Positions 49,101-62,388 are shown, counted from the stretch's first letter. The stretch is DNA of 64,000 nt from Balanoglossus misakiensis (GCA_040954595.2 CM082588.2:5270001-5334000), one strand, 5' to 3'. Notes: generated from the sequence alone by a model not told the origin. Numbers and translations: made by a program.

Positions 49101-52100
49101 CCAAAGCAAATAAATTTTGGCCATAATGGCGGGGAGCACAGAAACCAATTAAGCGGAAGCGCCGTCTCGTGGGATGAAAAGGTGCAGGGCCTTGGGCGCT
49201 TGGAAGCTTGCATGGCCATGTCGCAGTCACAGGGGAGAGATAGACTACCCTAGTAGACGTTTTCCCCCCTGGCCATCCCAGAAACAGAGAAACCCCATGC
49301 TAGCGTGAACAAGAGACGCCCGGGATAAATCGAACGTGTACACGTGGTTTGTATACGCCCAGATACAGACCCCAGGCCTACATGATATGAATGGAGTTAA
49401 AGCTGACAGTTGCAATTTGATTTTGCTGTGCACGATGAATGCCAGGCGATGTGTCGGGTCTTCTCGGCTTTGCCTACACGATTCACCATCTCTGTTTTTG
49501 CAGAGCCGCATAAATCTGAATTTGTCTCAGAAGCGAAATTGCCCTTTATTGTCGCGAATGTCCTTGCAACATGGTGGGATAATTCTTATTGGTCGGAGAT
49601 GCATGTAAAATGGGCGTTGTCAAACTTTTGCATGTAATATGCATCAATTGGCCTCGTTAGGTTTCTACTCACAACAGGAACATGTTTCGGTGTTATGCAT
49701 AGTGCAGTAATTTCTCTATGCAGGCACTGACATATTTCGAAAAACAAGACCCATAGGGCCCTGGATCGTAATTAAACCAAGATATTCAACAATCGAACAA
49801 CGAGCTGCCAAACATGAAGGGCGGTGTTGTTGAAAGCCAAAAATATGAATTTGGTCAATTCTGTGGTTCAAAAAGTTGCACAGTGTTCTCTGTTTTTTAC
49901 AGTATAGTGTAAAGTTTCTTTATGGAGAAGTATGGGCGAAAATGGTGGTTATTGGTCAAGGAACTTCATTTAATTCATAACTTTGCTGCGTTAATAAATT
50001 GTCAGCGAACTGCACATTTAACCTTGCAAAGAGCGTGCACAATCGAGCACTTTCTAGTCGTGTTGGTGTAAAACTTACCCAACGTTTCTTTTTAATCGTT
50101 GCTCGTATGCCGTCAGCGAGGGGGCGTATCTCACACCACGATTCGGTCACCGAGCAACGGTTGCTATGCGCACCCTGACTGCGTATTTCAGCACGGAACG
50201 GTCACGCCCTCTCCCAGCCCCCTCCAGAGCAAAGCATTTGAACACGACCACTGACGAGATAATTCGTGACGTAAGGAACGCATCGCTTCCCCTTTTCACT
50301 GGGGAACTTCGTGAACGTGAACTGTTCAAGTCGGGAAAGCCATATATTTATCCGTATATGCTCCGATGGATGGTGATAGTACTCAGTCAACTTCCCTTTT
50401 TGGCCAACAAACCAATCAGAACTTGCATAAATGCCTGATAAGTATTTTATATGTAACTCTTCTGGCCAATGTTTCCGTCAGAAAAAATGTAACTCTTTTT
50501 CTCACAACTGCTTATTACACTGCCCCCTTGTTCAGTCACATTTGCCTCAATCACGATTGTGTGCTTATCACAGAACCTGATGGTCCGCCCTCAGGCGGTC
50601 GCAGATGGGTTCGTCCATGACGATTCCACACATATGTTATTCGCGTGGGTAATTTCGAAGAGACAGAGCGATTTTTTGCAGCAGATAGATTGAGATAACT
50701 GCACACTTGTTCCAGCGAATCTTACAGTTTTGGAATACGCCACGATTCCTCTTCGCTTGTGTTTTGCTCAACAACAACCCCTTTAGTATCGAGAATAACC
50801 GTGTAACCTTAATTTCCCATCGATTTTAAAGATATTCTCTCGTTGAAGATTTTACATTCTATTGTATCCATTCCTACCGCTGTATACTGGGATTATCATA
50901 AACTTAAAGAGAAGGCCACTCATGGGCCACTACTGTCCACCCCCCCCCCCCACCACCACAAGAGAGGACCATATCAGGAAGCTAAGCAAACTGCATACGT
51001 GTGACACGTGCCCTCATCTACTAAATATCGACAGCATTAACAATTTATGATGGATTTTGTGGCACTTGATTATCGCCCCGCGAGTACCGAGTGGGCGTCG
51101 TATCGTTATGTCCACCTCTTGACCAGAAACCTATATTTCATTACATCAAATAAAATCAATTGCAGAGTCAGATCCCGCGAAAAAGGCCATTCCTCCATCA
51201 GACGAACTGAAGTTTTCCGTTTATATCATTCCACATAAATTTAAAGTTTTTTGCCTTGGTGACGGCGATACCACCTCAGTAATTGTTAAAATTTAAAGGA
51301 TTGAATTTCAAGTTCTTAAATGAACATCGTCAATTATATCCTTATGACTCACGACCTTTGAGTCCAAACTCAGGCTCCACCCAACCTAATATAAGTTCTG
51401 CAATACAAGCCTTCTCGGCTGCAGTGTTTCCTCATACTCAGCCCAAAACCGCCAGAGCGAGAAAGAAATGACAATTCGGTATCCATTTGTTGAAATTTGC
51501 CAGAGCATAGAGGGATCTTTAAATTGCCTCCCAACTCTGTGATAACTCATGAAATATCTGTCGTATCAGCCTATACGTAGTCAACAGGCACAAGTCTAAC
51601 CTGTCAGACCTGTTAACGTACTTTGTACCGAAAAGTGTATCGTTTGTCGTTATTTCACCAAAGAAAGACAGAACAGCGATACAACGAGACGAATTTTCGG
51701 GGAGACTAGGAGGCAAAGTGCAGTTTCTGGCCTAGTTGCTACTGCCTTACTACCTCCGAGGTATGCCGTGTGTTCGTCACAAGATTTAGGAGGCTTGGCC
51801 CGATTTTGCTGATTTATGCGCAAATTTATCTAGCAATTTCTGGTCTTTGGTCAGATAGATTGACTCGTTGCTAAACAAACTGATAGGGTCTGTCAAAAGT
51901 ACGTGATATTTCTCGTGATAACCCGTGCACCCTCTCGAAGGATTCTGGCGTGATAATATGCGCACAAATCATCGCTCGTTGTGGTTTGTTATATTCATAC
52001 GCATGCGCTACGGGTGCAATGAAACTTATGCCAAGGAGTTCGTGACGTCATTATGCCGTCTTTGCAAAGCGGTCGAGTTATGGGACACAATGCACTTACT

Positions 52101-53060
52101 GTAAAACCACCGATCTTATCTGACCATGGGACTCGAGAAGGGATACGGGAATTAAATCTTCCATGACAAGCGTAAGACGTTCCACTTCAAATAGTTGTTG
52201 GGTCTGTCTCTCCGTCAAATCTCAAATTGATTGATTCCCTTATAGTGACAATTATTTATAAGTTAGAATGAATTGGCGCTTTGTTGGTGGGGCAAAGATA
52301 CTTTTGCGTATTTGGCGATGAGTGGCCTTAGAGACTCGAACTCCACCACAAAACACGCACGCCCCTTCTCGAAATACACGCCCTAGTTGTACCCATCCCA
52401 CCTGGCTCAAACATACCCCCACGACAAGACAGTTCCGATACCGGCCGACCACATCTATGCCCAGGTACATGTACCTATCCCCATACCAGTCTAAAAGTCA
52501 CACAGAAACTATTTGGCTGCAATGACTGGGGTCACCAAACGACAAACAGAGTGTTGTCCCGGGTTACTGCAGAAAAGCTTCCACGCACTTCGAAGTCGCC
52601 AACTGTAACGATGGGAAGCGTTTTAGCCGGCGATTTCTGACAAAGCGTTCGATAAGTACACATCAATGGATGTTGTGTGGTTGTGTGTAACGCTTTTTGG
52701 TTGTCAATGGTTGCTAGGGTTTAATCACTGCAGATATTTTGAGTGCAGAAAACGCTCGGTTGTGAGTCCCAACCACCTGACATAAAACTACAGAATGTTC
52801 CATTCTGCCAACTTCTTAAATTGTTTTTTTTTTAAATCTGCATTGCACTCTGTGTTTAGTACTTATCAAAAGAAAAATGGAGGGTGTTGACCAACGGTTT
52901 TCGAGAAAAATCAGGCGTCAGCGATTTCGGCAGTCGATTCAAGCAGACAAAACTAGTGTCGAACCATTTTCCACAAAAACAGCTTGGTGTGCGCCTTCGA
53001 TTGGCCATGGATTGGCCGTCTCGAGACAGCCACGAGTCGCTCGAAACTGCACAGGTTTTT
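46176..53060. other. Long gene-poor spacer
   Basis: No gene is supported on either strand. Runs of G or C occur near 46396-46410 and 50940-50950. Open frames up to 139 codons (46154-46573, minus) lack motifs and coding character. Confidence 0.5.
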
Positions 53061-53064
53061 TTAC

Positions 53065-53066
<2 letters not shown>

Positions 53067-53136
<70 letters not shown>

Positions 53137-53230
53137 GTGATGGTGATGGTGATGGTGATGGTGGTTCTTGTGGTGGTTCTGGTGGTGACGACGGCGGCGG
53201 TTGTGTTTGTGGTGGTGGTGACGTGGTGGT
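53067..53230. repeat. (GAT)n grading into (GGTGAT)n and GGT-rich repeat
   Basis: About 23 GAT units pass into GGTGAT and then GGT/GGTTCT variants. The poly-Asp, poly-Met and poly-Ile frames across it are artefacts. Confidence 0.95.
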
Positions 53231-56200
53231 GGCGAAATTTTAACATTACGAGGGGACTAAAGGCCACAGCTCTGTTTTAATTTGGTCAACGCACGCCACG
53301 GGCGACAAATTGAGAGATAACTATGCCGTAGGCGTCCCCGCCTTCGGCTGGTCTTCGTGATTGACGCGACGTCTTTATGGCAAGTGATAAGGTTGTACAT
53401 GTATGTAGGCGGTAATCACGAGGAGTAACAAACAAACTAACCAGACGCGTGACAAAACAAACCGTGTTGTTGCTAAAACAACACACGCGAAGTTATATTA
53501 CAATTATCCGTAACTACTAAAAGCAAAATAACAAAACAACAAAAAGGTTCTATAACTAAATTGTGGTCCGCTTTGGTTTTCAGTTAATGTGCTCATACAC
53601 TTTGTCATGCTACCGTTTACTGTTTCCAGTGCAATGTAATAATTGTGGTTTGTCACCAAACCACAATAAATCTAGCGTTTTGACAAATTGAGCGTTGCTG
53701 GTAACTGGTTGCCTGTGGTTTTGTAAGTGGGCCTTCTCAATGAATAACCCGAGATAAGTAATACCCAGGTCTGCGTTTTCCCTTATTAATTTCACAGAAG
53801 CTGACATGCCTTTGGTGTCATGGTGAACTTGGTGCAAATTGGAATCTTACAATAACCCCGTTCCACGGTTTATACAGACATCACTCATTAATTATCACAC
53901 GTTTGTGTTGGTGGCGTGATTTCACTCAGAACACATTAAATTGTCACATTTGATCGTCAATACCTTAAAATCAAGCTCGAGGTTCTATGCTCGATATAAC
54001 TATACCAGGCCTGGCAACTTCAGCACCCCGGCGAAATATGCAGATATTTCGTCAACATTTCCGCCTACCTTTTGTTCAGGAATTGTAGCCTAACATCCGT
54101 CGTCATGTTGTGTAGTGTACTAAGATAATCCACACTGGGTAGTGCGTCGTTGTGAAAGTAAAATGTATAGTCTCCTCTGGACATCGTCGAATCAACTTCA
54201 AAGAAGCCTTGTCGGTTCAAATCTTTAGGGAGGGGAAATTCTCTCCCTTGCGTCGGTGTCTGTGCATCTGTTGCTCAACGGCGGTCGGTAGGTTTTATGA
54301 TAAGTTAAGTCCCGCGTCGCCCAGGTGGGATCTGTCAGACCCTCTAAGTCCCCTTTAAAGTTCGTAACGAGAGAGAAACGCATCTAATTCGACCTGAATT
54401 TCATATGATTATAAGTGTCATTTGGGAGATAAACTATGGAGGCGTTATGCGCACGAGAGGGTTTCATGCTATATTTCATGTTTGCAAATTATGAAGAACT
54501 TCAGAAGAGCTATACTGAAAGCTGACTTCTAGGCGACAAAACTAGGGTGTCAAACTCCGGCATCGTGTTGACACGGCGCGTGAACCTTAGTCCGCCGGGC
54601 TCTGATTCATCACCCGTTGTGTCAACACACTTCACGTGCCCGCCGACTAAATATCATTGTTACCAATTGAAAAAAAAACTGCCATAACTGCTCAAGTGTG
54701 GTCTTTAATCTATGACTATTGTCGGTCGGCATTCCTCCAGCTCCCGGCATCCACTTGTGACCCGCTATATCAGCCGTGTTATGCGAGGTTAGACTGGCTC
54801 CCCGGGGCACCTAGTACATATACGGGCCACTCGAACTTTTTCGGACGTCCAGCCGAGTTTGGGGTTGGTGATCAGAGTCCGGAACGCGCGTGCGTCCGAC
54901 TTGGGGCGTATGACGAGTGACTGCGCCTGACTCACGCGTGATCCAGCTGCCTCTGAGTTGGTAGTGGTATATGTGCGCATACAAAGTACGACCAGTTGGC
55001 AAAAAAGTCAAATATCTGGAAGGTCGTGGACGCGAATAACCTGCGAACAACGGAATTCAGAGCATAAGCTTAGGAAGGAAGCAGAACTTCAGGTGCCCTT
55101 TAATTTCAAGTGAATGCGTGACAGAGACAGGCTATTCTGATCATTTTATTTTAACGGCGTATACATGTACATATGTATATGCAAGGTATGATGCCACAAG
55201 TGAGAACCGTACTCTAGCCAAAATAAAGCGTTTATCATTCTGTCCTTGGATAAGCTGTGCACGTCATGATGATAAAATTATCACATTAACTGGCTGAAAC
55301 CACAAATAGAACATCCACGTTAGATCAGTGCAACAGATAAAGAATCGGATATGATAAAGTTATTCGTGACCCGCTGACATCGTTGTGTGCGTGATTAGAT
55401 ATTCTCACGCGGACAATTATAGTGCAAATGATAATTGCCAATGGGCCATTATCATGTCTCCCATATGACCTTACATCCGCGTACTTTCGTGACATGAATC
55501 TAAAAGTCTGATAAAAACACCCTAATGTCCCAGCTGTAGTCAACTTATGTACTGAATTACCAAAGTCACTCTTTTTTCATTTGTAATGATTTTCGCATTT
55601 CTCAGGTTGTACCAACACCGGAGATACCTATACCATTTTGGAGACTAATTAAATATTCCTTGCGTGGTATCAATTCATTCCCGGCGGATTTGTGGGATCA
55701 AGGGGCAATGACTACGTAAGTATATACCTGACACAGAAATGTACTAGTGGTTCGTTTTATTAATCATTTTGTTTTTGGCCGGTCATCTTCGCCATCATGA
55801 TACTAGTAGTAGGGAACAACGAAAGAAATTATGCACATCACGTTGGGGGCGAACTCACGCCCGCCGCACTGGTGTCGGTGGTCATGTTGGCAAACAATGT
55901 ACATGTAGTGTCACGGTGTGTGGAGTGACCGTGGTAGTGTAGATGAACATATGTTTTGCGTGTGTATTTTATGTAACTTTTATGACTCAACAAATACTAA
56001 CTAACTTATTTGCTCATTCAATGTTCTTATCTTTCGCTACGTTTCGAATGTCTGCTATGACTTTACCGGCCTACACTCGCTCCAATCATGTTTAGGCATG
56101 TAAACAAATGTTGCTGAAATCTCTTTTATTTTATGCATAAACACTTGGGGCAAGTTTGTGGTGTCGACAACGTGGCAACGCTTCAACGCCACAAATATAT

Positions 56201-57423
56201 GAATATGCATAAGAAAAGGAAGTGTGAATTAAATCTTACGTCTGCTTTTGAAATTAAGTTGATTGTTATGCTAATTATACCCCTGGACATATGTGTAAGG
56301 GATTCACACGTCACCGTCACTTCATTAGGATTTGCATCCCCGCACAGTCCACGGCTTGTGTTATTGTAGTCTTTGTCTGTGTTGTCTATGGTTGTATTGT
56401 GTGATACCCACATCAGTCATCCGGGGTTTTGTCTTACTTATTTAAGTTGGTGTGGGAGTTGTCTGAAGTGTTACTGAAATCAGTGTCGAGCTCTGTGTTG
56501 TTTGGAGTTGCACTTCATATAGAAGACACAGCTTCCGTCGCCCACTTCCGCCGTCAACTTCGCGAGTTATTGGCCACGAGTTTTAAAGGCGAGTTGCGAC
56601 CCTCTCACTACAACTGTGGTACCTCTATCCTACAGCAGGCTGCGATTTGGATTGTCTCGGTAAGTACCCTTGCTGTTCGTCAAATTTGGGCGTATGCCGC
56701 TGTTTATTTGTGTGGAGAAATCCGCGACTGTTTTTGTGCCCTGGTAATGAGTAACAGCGATTGCATTGTATATGAAGAACACAAGACCACAGTCGAATTG
56801 GAGCAAAGAGGGGTCCACAATCCACCGTGATGAAGACGAGCAACTATATGCACATGAAAATGACCAACGATATTGCATTTAAAATGATAGCTTTTCGGTT
56901 TGTTTTTCGGGCAGTCTAGTGCCACGTGATTTTATTTCGACGTACCAAATGATACCACTGCACAGATAGTCCAGCAATCAGCCATAGGATTGCGCTCTTG
57001 GGGAGTGTTAGTACAGTGCACGGTTTAAAATAATTACGTAACAGTTTATTGAACTCTGGTACCAAAACAGCTGCGCTGTAATCGCGTGTGATATTCAGAA
57101 TCTCCTTATGTCATATTTGGAAGCACATTTCTCGAGATATAACTTCCATGACTGAACCATGCTTAGCTGCAATGGTTAGCTGCAGCGGATGCTGCTAGGT
57201 TGACTGGTGTTCGCAGCACTAGTCAAACCAGAGACCCTGGAGCTCCAGCCGCACTCCCTACTATGATTACAGCTGAGCTCTTTCAAACCCCTTGACCCGG
57301 CGACATAGATAATAATTGAACACTCTTTTTGTCAATAGTAACAATTCCAGAGGAAAATCCACTGAGGCTCCCTTGAAGACGCCGAATATCAAGTATCACC
57401 AAGACTAACAATAAGAACGGAAA
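53231..57423. other. Spacer upstream of the creatinase gene
   Basis: No gene is supported. At 56430-56655 (plus) an open frame ends at a good donor (TCG|GTAAGT). It could be a 5' exon of a transcript running into the creatinase gene, but it has no ATG and no known motif. Confidence 0.45.
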
Positions 57424-59794
57424 ATGTTGCACGCTGCTCGACGCCTGTCCTCTGCCCGAGTTCTGGCTCCATTGTCTAGGTGTGCCACCCCCGCCATCTC
57501 CGTTATCACTCGGAGCCAGCACGCCGTGCCCTCGAACGAGGCTGTAAACAGTGCGAACAAGCACATGCCAAGACTTCTTGATCTAAGAAATGGCGAAAAG
57601 GTGAGAATGGATGTTCATCTTTTGACATTTTAATCTACTTGTGTTTTGTCCCGGACACTACAGTGTAGTTTAGAGCTTGACATGATCGTTGCCGTAGCAG
57701 CATCTCCGCTTACTTCAACTTATATCGAGCAGTTTCAAGTTGAATGGCCAATATTGCAACTTGGTGTAAAGAGATCAATTGAATGCAATTATCTCACGTG
57801 AAACAAAAGTAATGACACAAATAGCGATTTATTTTCAGTTAATATAATATTTTAATGTGTACACATTTTCACATATAATGTATTTTGCAGGTCAAATCCA
57901 CATTTTCCGAGGATGAAATGCAGCGTCGTGTTGGAGGACTTCGCAAACACATGGAAGAGAATGGTCTAGTTGCCAGCGTGTTAACCTCCTACCACAACAT
58001 CAACTATTTCAGCGACTTTCTGTACTGTTCGTTCGGTCGGCCGTATGCGCTGATAGTGACCATGGACAAGACCGTCACGGTCTCGGCCAATATCGACGGC
58101 GGCCAACCATGGCGTCGTAGCCAGGAGGACAACGTGACGTACACCGACTGGCACAAGGACAACTACTACCACGCCATCGGGCGAGTCCTGAAGGACTACA
58201 TGGGGAAAATCGGCGTCGAGTACGACCACATGCCGTTGGACACCTTCAAGAAGTTCGAGAAGGCGTTGCCCGTCCGACCACTTGTTGACGTCGGCGATCC
58301 CACCATGAAGATGAGAATGAAGAAGTCACCGGAAGAGATCGATCTCATCAAAGAGGGCGCTCGCATCGCCGACGTGGGTGGTTGGGCCTGTGTCGAGGCA
58401 CTCGGCGAAGGGGTTCGTGAACACGAGATTGCTCTGGCGGGAACTCAAGCCATGGTCAGAGAAATTGCCGACACCTACCCACACGCGGAATTACGAGACA
58501 GTATGTATCTTAGCTTGTATCTTAGCTAGCTTGTAACATTTCTCAGTATCCCCTGTGATGTAACTCCACGTCACACTGCAGAAAGCGACGACGAGATTCT
58601 GAAAGCTTTGCTGATTGGCTAAAACACACATTCTTCTGTTTTGCAGCTTGGGTATGGTTCCAATCGGGTATTAACACTGACGGGGCACACAACCCTGTCA
58701 CAAGTCGACCTATTCAGAAAGGAGACATTCTAAGTCTCAACTGCTTTCCAATGATCGCAGGGTAGGTGATTGATTAGTCGATTGGTTGGTTGGTTGGTTG
58801 ATTGATTGAATGATTGAAATTTATTAGCATATTATCTAATGCTTAGTTGATTGACATCTTTATCGTATATAAGGTGGACAGATATATAGCTTCACAAATC
58901 AGTAGTATTGCTGCGGACAAAGTGTGTCAAATTATAAAACTAGTAAAAGCAATGTATTATCAATACATAATAAACACGTGCATGATTTTATCACCAGATA
59001 TTACACAGCCCTGGAACGGACTATGTTCTATGACCACGTGCCCTCCGACCGTCACTTGGAGTTGTGGGAAATCAACTGCGAAGTTCATCGCAAAGGGCTG
59101 GAGCTGATACAACCGGGGAAGAGATGCTGCGATATCGCCGCCGAGTTGAATGAGATCTACGCCAAGTATGACGTGTTGAAGTTCCGCACGTTCGGCTATG
59201 GGCACTCGTTTGGGACGCTGTGTCACTACTATGGGCGGGAAGCCGGTAAGATGGTCTTTTCTCACAATTTTCGTTGTGAAAGGTCTTTGAACATAAACTG
59301 TATTCGTCTTTCCTGTTTTGGTGTGAGAATTCGTTATACTGGAGCATGACAGATCACAAGATCTGTCTCAGAAGTGTGTTCGCCCAATAAAACAATTATG
59401 CTGCTATCTGTGGTTCACTGCACGGATTATACATGTATCATCAATTTTGATTCATATACATTGTGAGGGTATTTGCAGATTTCAAACTGTCAACTTTTTC
59501 AAAATTTTAAACAAATCCAGAAAACCGATAATTTCAATGCCACATTCTTCATCAAATGACCTTTTCTTCGCTCTTTTAGGCCTTGAACTACGGGAAGATA
59601 TTGAGACTGTACTGGAGCCAGGGATGGTGGTTTCCATGGAGCCCATGTTAATGCTTCCGGAAGGTCAGCCAGGAGCCGGCGGATACAGGGAACACGACAT
59701 TCTGGTCGTCAAGGAAGATGGCGCCGAAAATATCACCAAATTTCCGTTCGGACCAGAGCGTTTGGGACCTGAGCGCCTGACTGCCAAGAATTGA
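57424..59794 (+). CDS. Creatinase (creatine amidinohydrolase), peptidase M24 fold
   Basis: Five coding exons: 57424-57600, 57891-58500, 58647-58761, 58998-59245 and 59580-59794, all in phase, giving 454 residues. Creatinase hydrolyses creatine to sarcosine and urea as a homodimer with a metal-free pita-bread fold. Residues numbered in the Pseudomonas enzyme as Phe62, Arg64, His232, Glu262, Arg335, Glu358 and His376 all have counterparts here: Phe107, Arg109, His277 (in INTDGAHNP), Glu307, Arg381, Glu404 (in VVSMEPM) and His422 (in GYREHD). The N-terminal extension of about 45 residues is rich in Arg, Ser and Ala and nearly acid-free (MLHAARRLSSARVLAPLSR), like a mitochondrial presequence. Identity to bacterial creatinase is evident along the whole length. 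A run of 14 G lies 36 bp past the stop, and AATAAA is at 60091. Confidence 0.95.
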
Positions 59795-60300
59795 ATGTGC
59801 TAATATAACATCGGACAGAACCCTTTAAAGGGGGGGGGGGGGGATTATAAGACTGGTTCTTAAAAGTCTTTGCACGCGGAAGCCTTAATTATATTTTTTA
59901 AATGATATGTACAAAATGAAGCAATGAACATTCGTGTTCCTTTTAATTCTTATTTAAGTGATGTTTATAAATGGATTTTGACGATGACACCAACATGACC
60001 TGTTGAATTTCAATAAGGGTCGATAAAGTTAATACTTCCTTAGGAGGTCATCGCGCATGTTATTTTATGCTTAATTGTAATCAAGCAATGAATAAATGCA
60101 TTTTTATGTATATTAGATATTTGTACGGGCGTGTGTGGTGAAATAACCGGAATTATGACACTTTACTCTTTTACGACATCAGGCAGCGCAACAACACCAG
60201 TCGTCAGCCGAGGCGGGTTCCTTCTGTTGGTCGATTTTTGCATATATACATGTACTTAGCAGGATTTGGCCGTCTGATTGGATGATTCATATTTTGTGAC
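59795..60300. other. 3' region of the creatinase gene
   Basis: It holds the 14-G run (59830-59843) and a poly(A) signal AATAAA at 60091-60096, about 300 bp beyond the stop. No gene is seen. Confidence 0.6.
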
Positions 60301-60414
60301 AGGTGGTCTGACGAAGCCTTTCATGAGTCGAGGTTGGCTGTTCACGTCATCATCGCAAAGACTCGCGAAGGGGGAACATCTCTGGGCGGTTGTACCGGTA
60401 GATCTTGCTCACTG

Positions 60415-60829
60415 GTAAGTTCAATTTGACATTACTTATACATGTACACACAATCGCTCATGTACTAGCACTTGTTGCGGCAAATAAGCCAGAATGTGTG
60501 GTGTGTGAAATGTAGGATTTAGATAGCGTGGCCGTCCGCGGATGCATGCATATCATTGAGTCACTCACCATTGTTATCCAAACATAACGAAGTGGTATTT
60601 TGTCGCATCCAAAATTCATTCGCGACGGTGATTCAAACATGCGTAACTGGCAGCGAAGAATGATTTTGGCCACGGGACTGGCCGTAGTGCGCCCACTTCT
60701 GACGGGGGCAATATATCAACCAGAAAACTGTACGATGTTAAAGTGTGTGGAGTTATTTTAAAGCAGGAAAAAAACAGGGTGGTCACCATCAAAATCATTG
60801 GTTTACCTTTTCCTCTATTTAAATTTCAG
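60415..60829 (+). other. Probable 5'-UTR intron of the SGNH-like gene
   Basis: A consensus donor (CTG|GTAAGT) at 60415 and a strong acceptor (TTTAAATTTCAG) ending at 60829 bracket 415 bp. The acceptor lies 8 bp before the ATG, so the upstream exon would be untranslated. Confidence 0.5.
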
Positions 60830-60837
60830 CTGTCGGA

Positions 60838-62388
60838 ATGATCGCAAAAATGCAGACGGGTCAAGATAGAAGAACGTACCGACTGGGCAGTTTTGGAATG
60901 CTATGTACCATTTGTCTGGGGGCCATAGTGGTGAGCAACCATCTTTTTGTAGCCAGCAATTTTAACGGGAAACCTATCCTTCGATCCCTTTACCGTTCAA
61001 ATGTGGAAAAACAAAGCACACCTTCGCCTTGGAAATATTTGCCGGAAATTGGCCATGAACACCGGCTTGATGGGGTAATCGACCGAATCAAATTCTTCAG
61101 AGAACAGACACTGATAGAAGAAATGGAATGGGGAGAATTTGGACTCACGCAAGACAGTTATTGGAAAGCTTTGACTCGCAATACTTCGTTTGACGTGTTG
61201 AAGGAGTCGTTCAGAGACGTTTTGTTGACTGGTCGCAAGCTGAAGATCGGTTTGTCTGGGGGTTCCATCTCTACGGGGCTGTGCGCCGGACCGGAGAATT
61301 TATATCCGGAGCGATTGAAGAACAACCTGCAATTTATACTCGGTAGCCCCGTTGTTGTAGAAAATGGTGCCCTTGGATCGACGGGTTCGCTGTTTCACGT
61401 GTACTGCATGGACACTTTCCTGAATTTGAATGAAATCGACGTTTTGCTGTGGGAATTCGCCGTCAATGACAACGCCCTCAACCAGACCTGCTTCGCCCAG
61501 GAGCTGTTCACGATCAAAGTGTTGAAGTTGCCTAAAGTGCCCGAGTTAGTCTACGTCAATTTTGTGATGATAAGAGAGGAACTGGATAAAAGTAGGCGCG
61601 GTTGTCAAACGCAAGAGACATACGCCCAGATCTGCAGTAAACCGCTGGCGCAACACTACAATATTCCGTCCATGGATTTCCTGAGCGTTGTGTGCGATCT
61701 GGTAAAAGCAGGAACTCACAAACAATTTATGTGCCCGTATGGACCCAATTCCCACCCGGACATAAAATTTCATAACATCGTCGGGACATATCTCTCTCGC
61801 TTATTTGTAGATGTTTTAGAGGAGGCAATAATCTCCCTTCGGAAAGAAATCGAGCAGAAATCTATATCTGTTGAACAGCGAGTGAAAAGGCGGCATGGTT
61901 TACCGAGACCGCTTTTCCCATCCAAACAGATTGTCAACTGCCAGTGTTGGTCCGCTTCCATACCGCCCACTGGGATGCATTTCCCGCTTATCCCAGTCGA
62001 GAACGGGACGTGGCAGTTTTTCGTCCCGGGCATGGGACGAGCTCGGATGGACCAGAAAAACGTGTGGATGTCAACTGAAGCCAATAGCACCATCGTCTTC
62101 CCCGTGAACATTGAACGTTACAAAAACGACACCGCTTGCTTGTACGTCGCTGTTTTGCTGTGCAAAGACTGCGGAATCGGCAAAGCCTGGCTGGATGACC
62201 TTCCACCGGTCGAGATAGACCCTCGTGGCAAATACGCGCTGGGTATGATTTTCCAGATCGCGGACAGCGTCTCTCGCGGCTATCACACCGTCAGTGTGAG
62301 AGCGTCAACGCCGGGATTCGCCGTGTTGGCGCTGTTGAGCGGATTTGAAGTCGATGGCGTAAAGAGCAAAACGCAGAGAGTGGTGTAG
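60838..62388 (+). CDS. SGNH/GDSL-hydrolase-like type II membrane protein
   Basis: A single coding exon of 516 residues. After a short basic N-terminus, residues 18-40 form one hydrophobic segment, predicting a signal anchor with the rest in the Golgi lumen or outside the cell. The SGNH blocks appear in order: I, IGLSGGSISTG with nucleophile Ser143; II, NGALG (Gly177-Gly180); III, WEFAVND (Asn210); and V, SHPDIKFH with His306. The usual catalytic Asp three residues before that His is Pro here (GPNSH), so activity may rely on another acid or be altered. A C-terminal module (about 365-506, with paired cysteines and alternating hydrophobics) looks like a beta-sandwich. Four or more N-glycosylation sequons are seen. 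Such proteins de-acylate or acylate glycans or lipids; the substrate is unknown. Confidence 0.85.
   Translation: MIAKMQTGQDRRTYRLGSFGMLCTICLGAIVVSNHLFVASNFNGKPILRSLYRSNVEKQSTPSPWKYLPEIGHEHRLDGVIDRIKFFREQTLIEEMEWGEFGLTQDSYWKALTRNTSFDVLKESFRDVLLTGRKLKIGLSGGSISTGLCAGPENLYPERLKNNLQFILGSPVVVENGALGSTGSLFHVYCMDTFLNLNEIDVLLWEFAVNDNALNQTCFAQELFTIKVLKLPKVPELVYVNFVMIREELDKSRRGCQTQETYAQICSKPLAQHYNIPSMDFLSVVCDLVKAGTHKQFMCPYGPNSHPDIKFHNIVGTYLSRLFVDVLEEAIISLRKEIEQKSISVEQRVKRRHGLPRPLFPSKQIVNCQCWSASIPPTGMHFPLIPVENGTWQFFVPGMGRARMDQKNVWMSTEANSTIVFPVNIERYKNDTACLYVAVLLCKDCGIGKAWLDDLPPVEIDPRGKYALGMIFQIADSVSRGYHTVSVRASTPGFAVLALLSGFEVDGVKSKTQRVV

Noticed and set aside
52884-53280. Acidic Asp/Gly-rich and poly-Met or poly-Ile frames
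   Set aside because: Frames through a (GAT)n/(GGT)n repeat.
56429-56830. 133-codon plus-strand frame as a gene
   Set aside because: There is no ATG start and no known motif. At most part of it is a 5' exon, because of the good donor near 56655.
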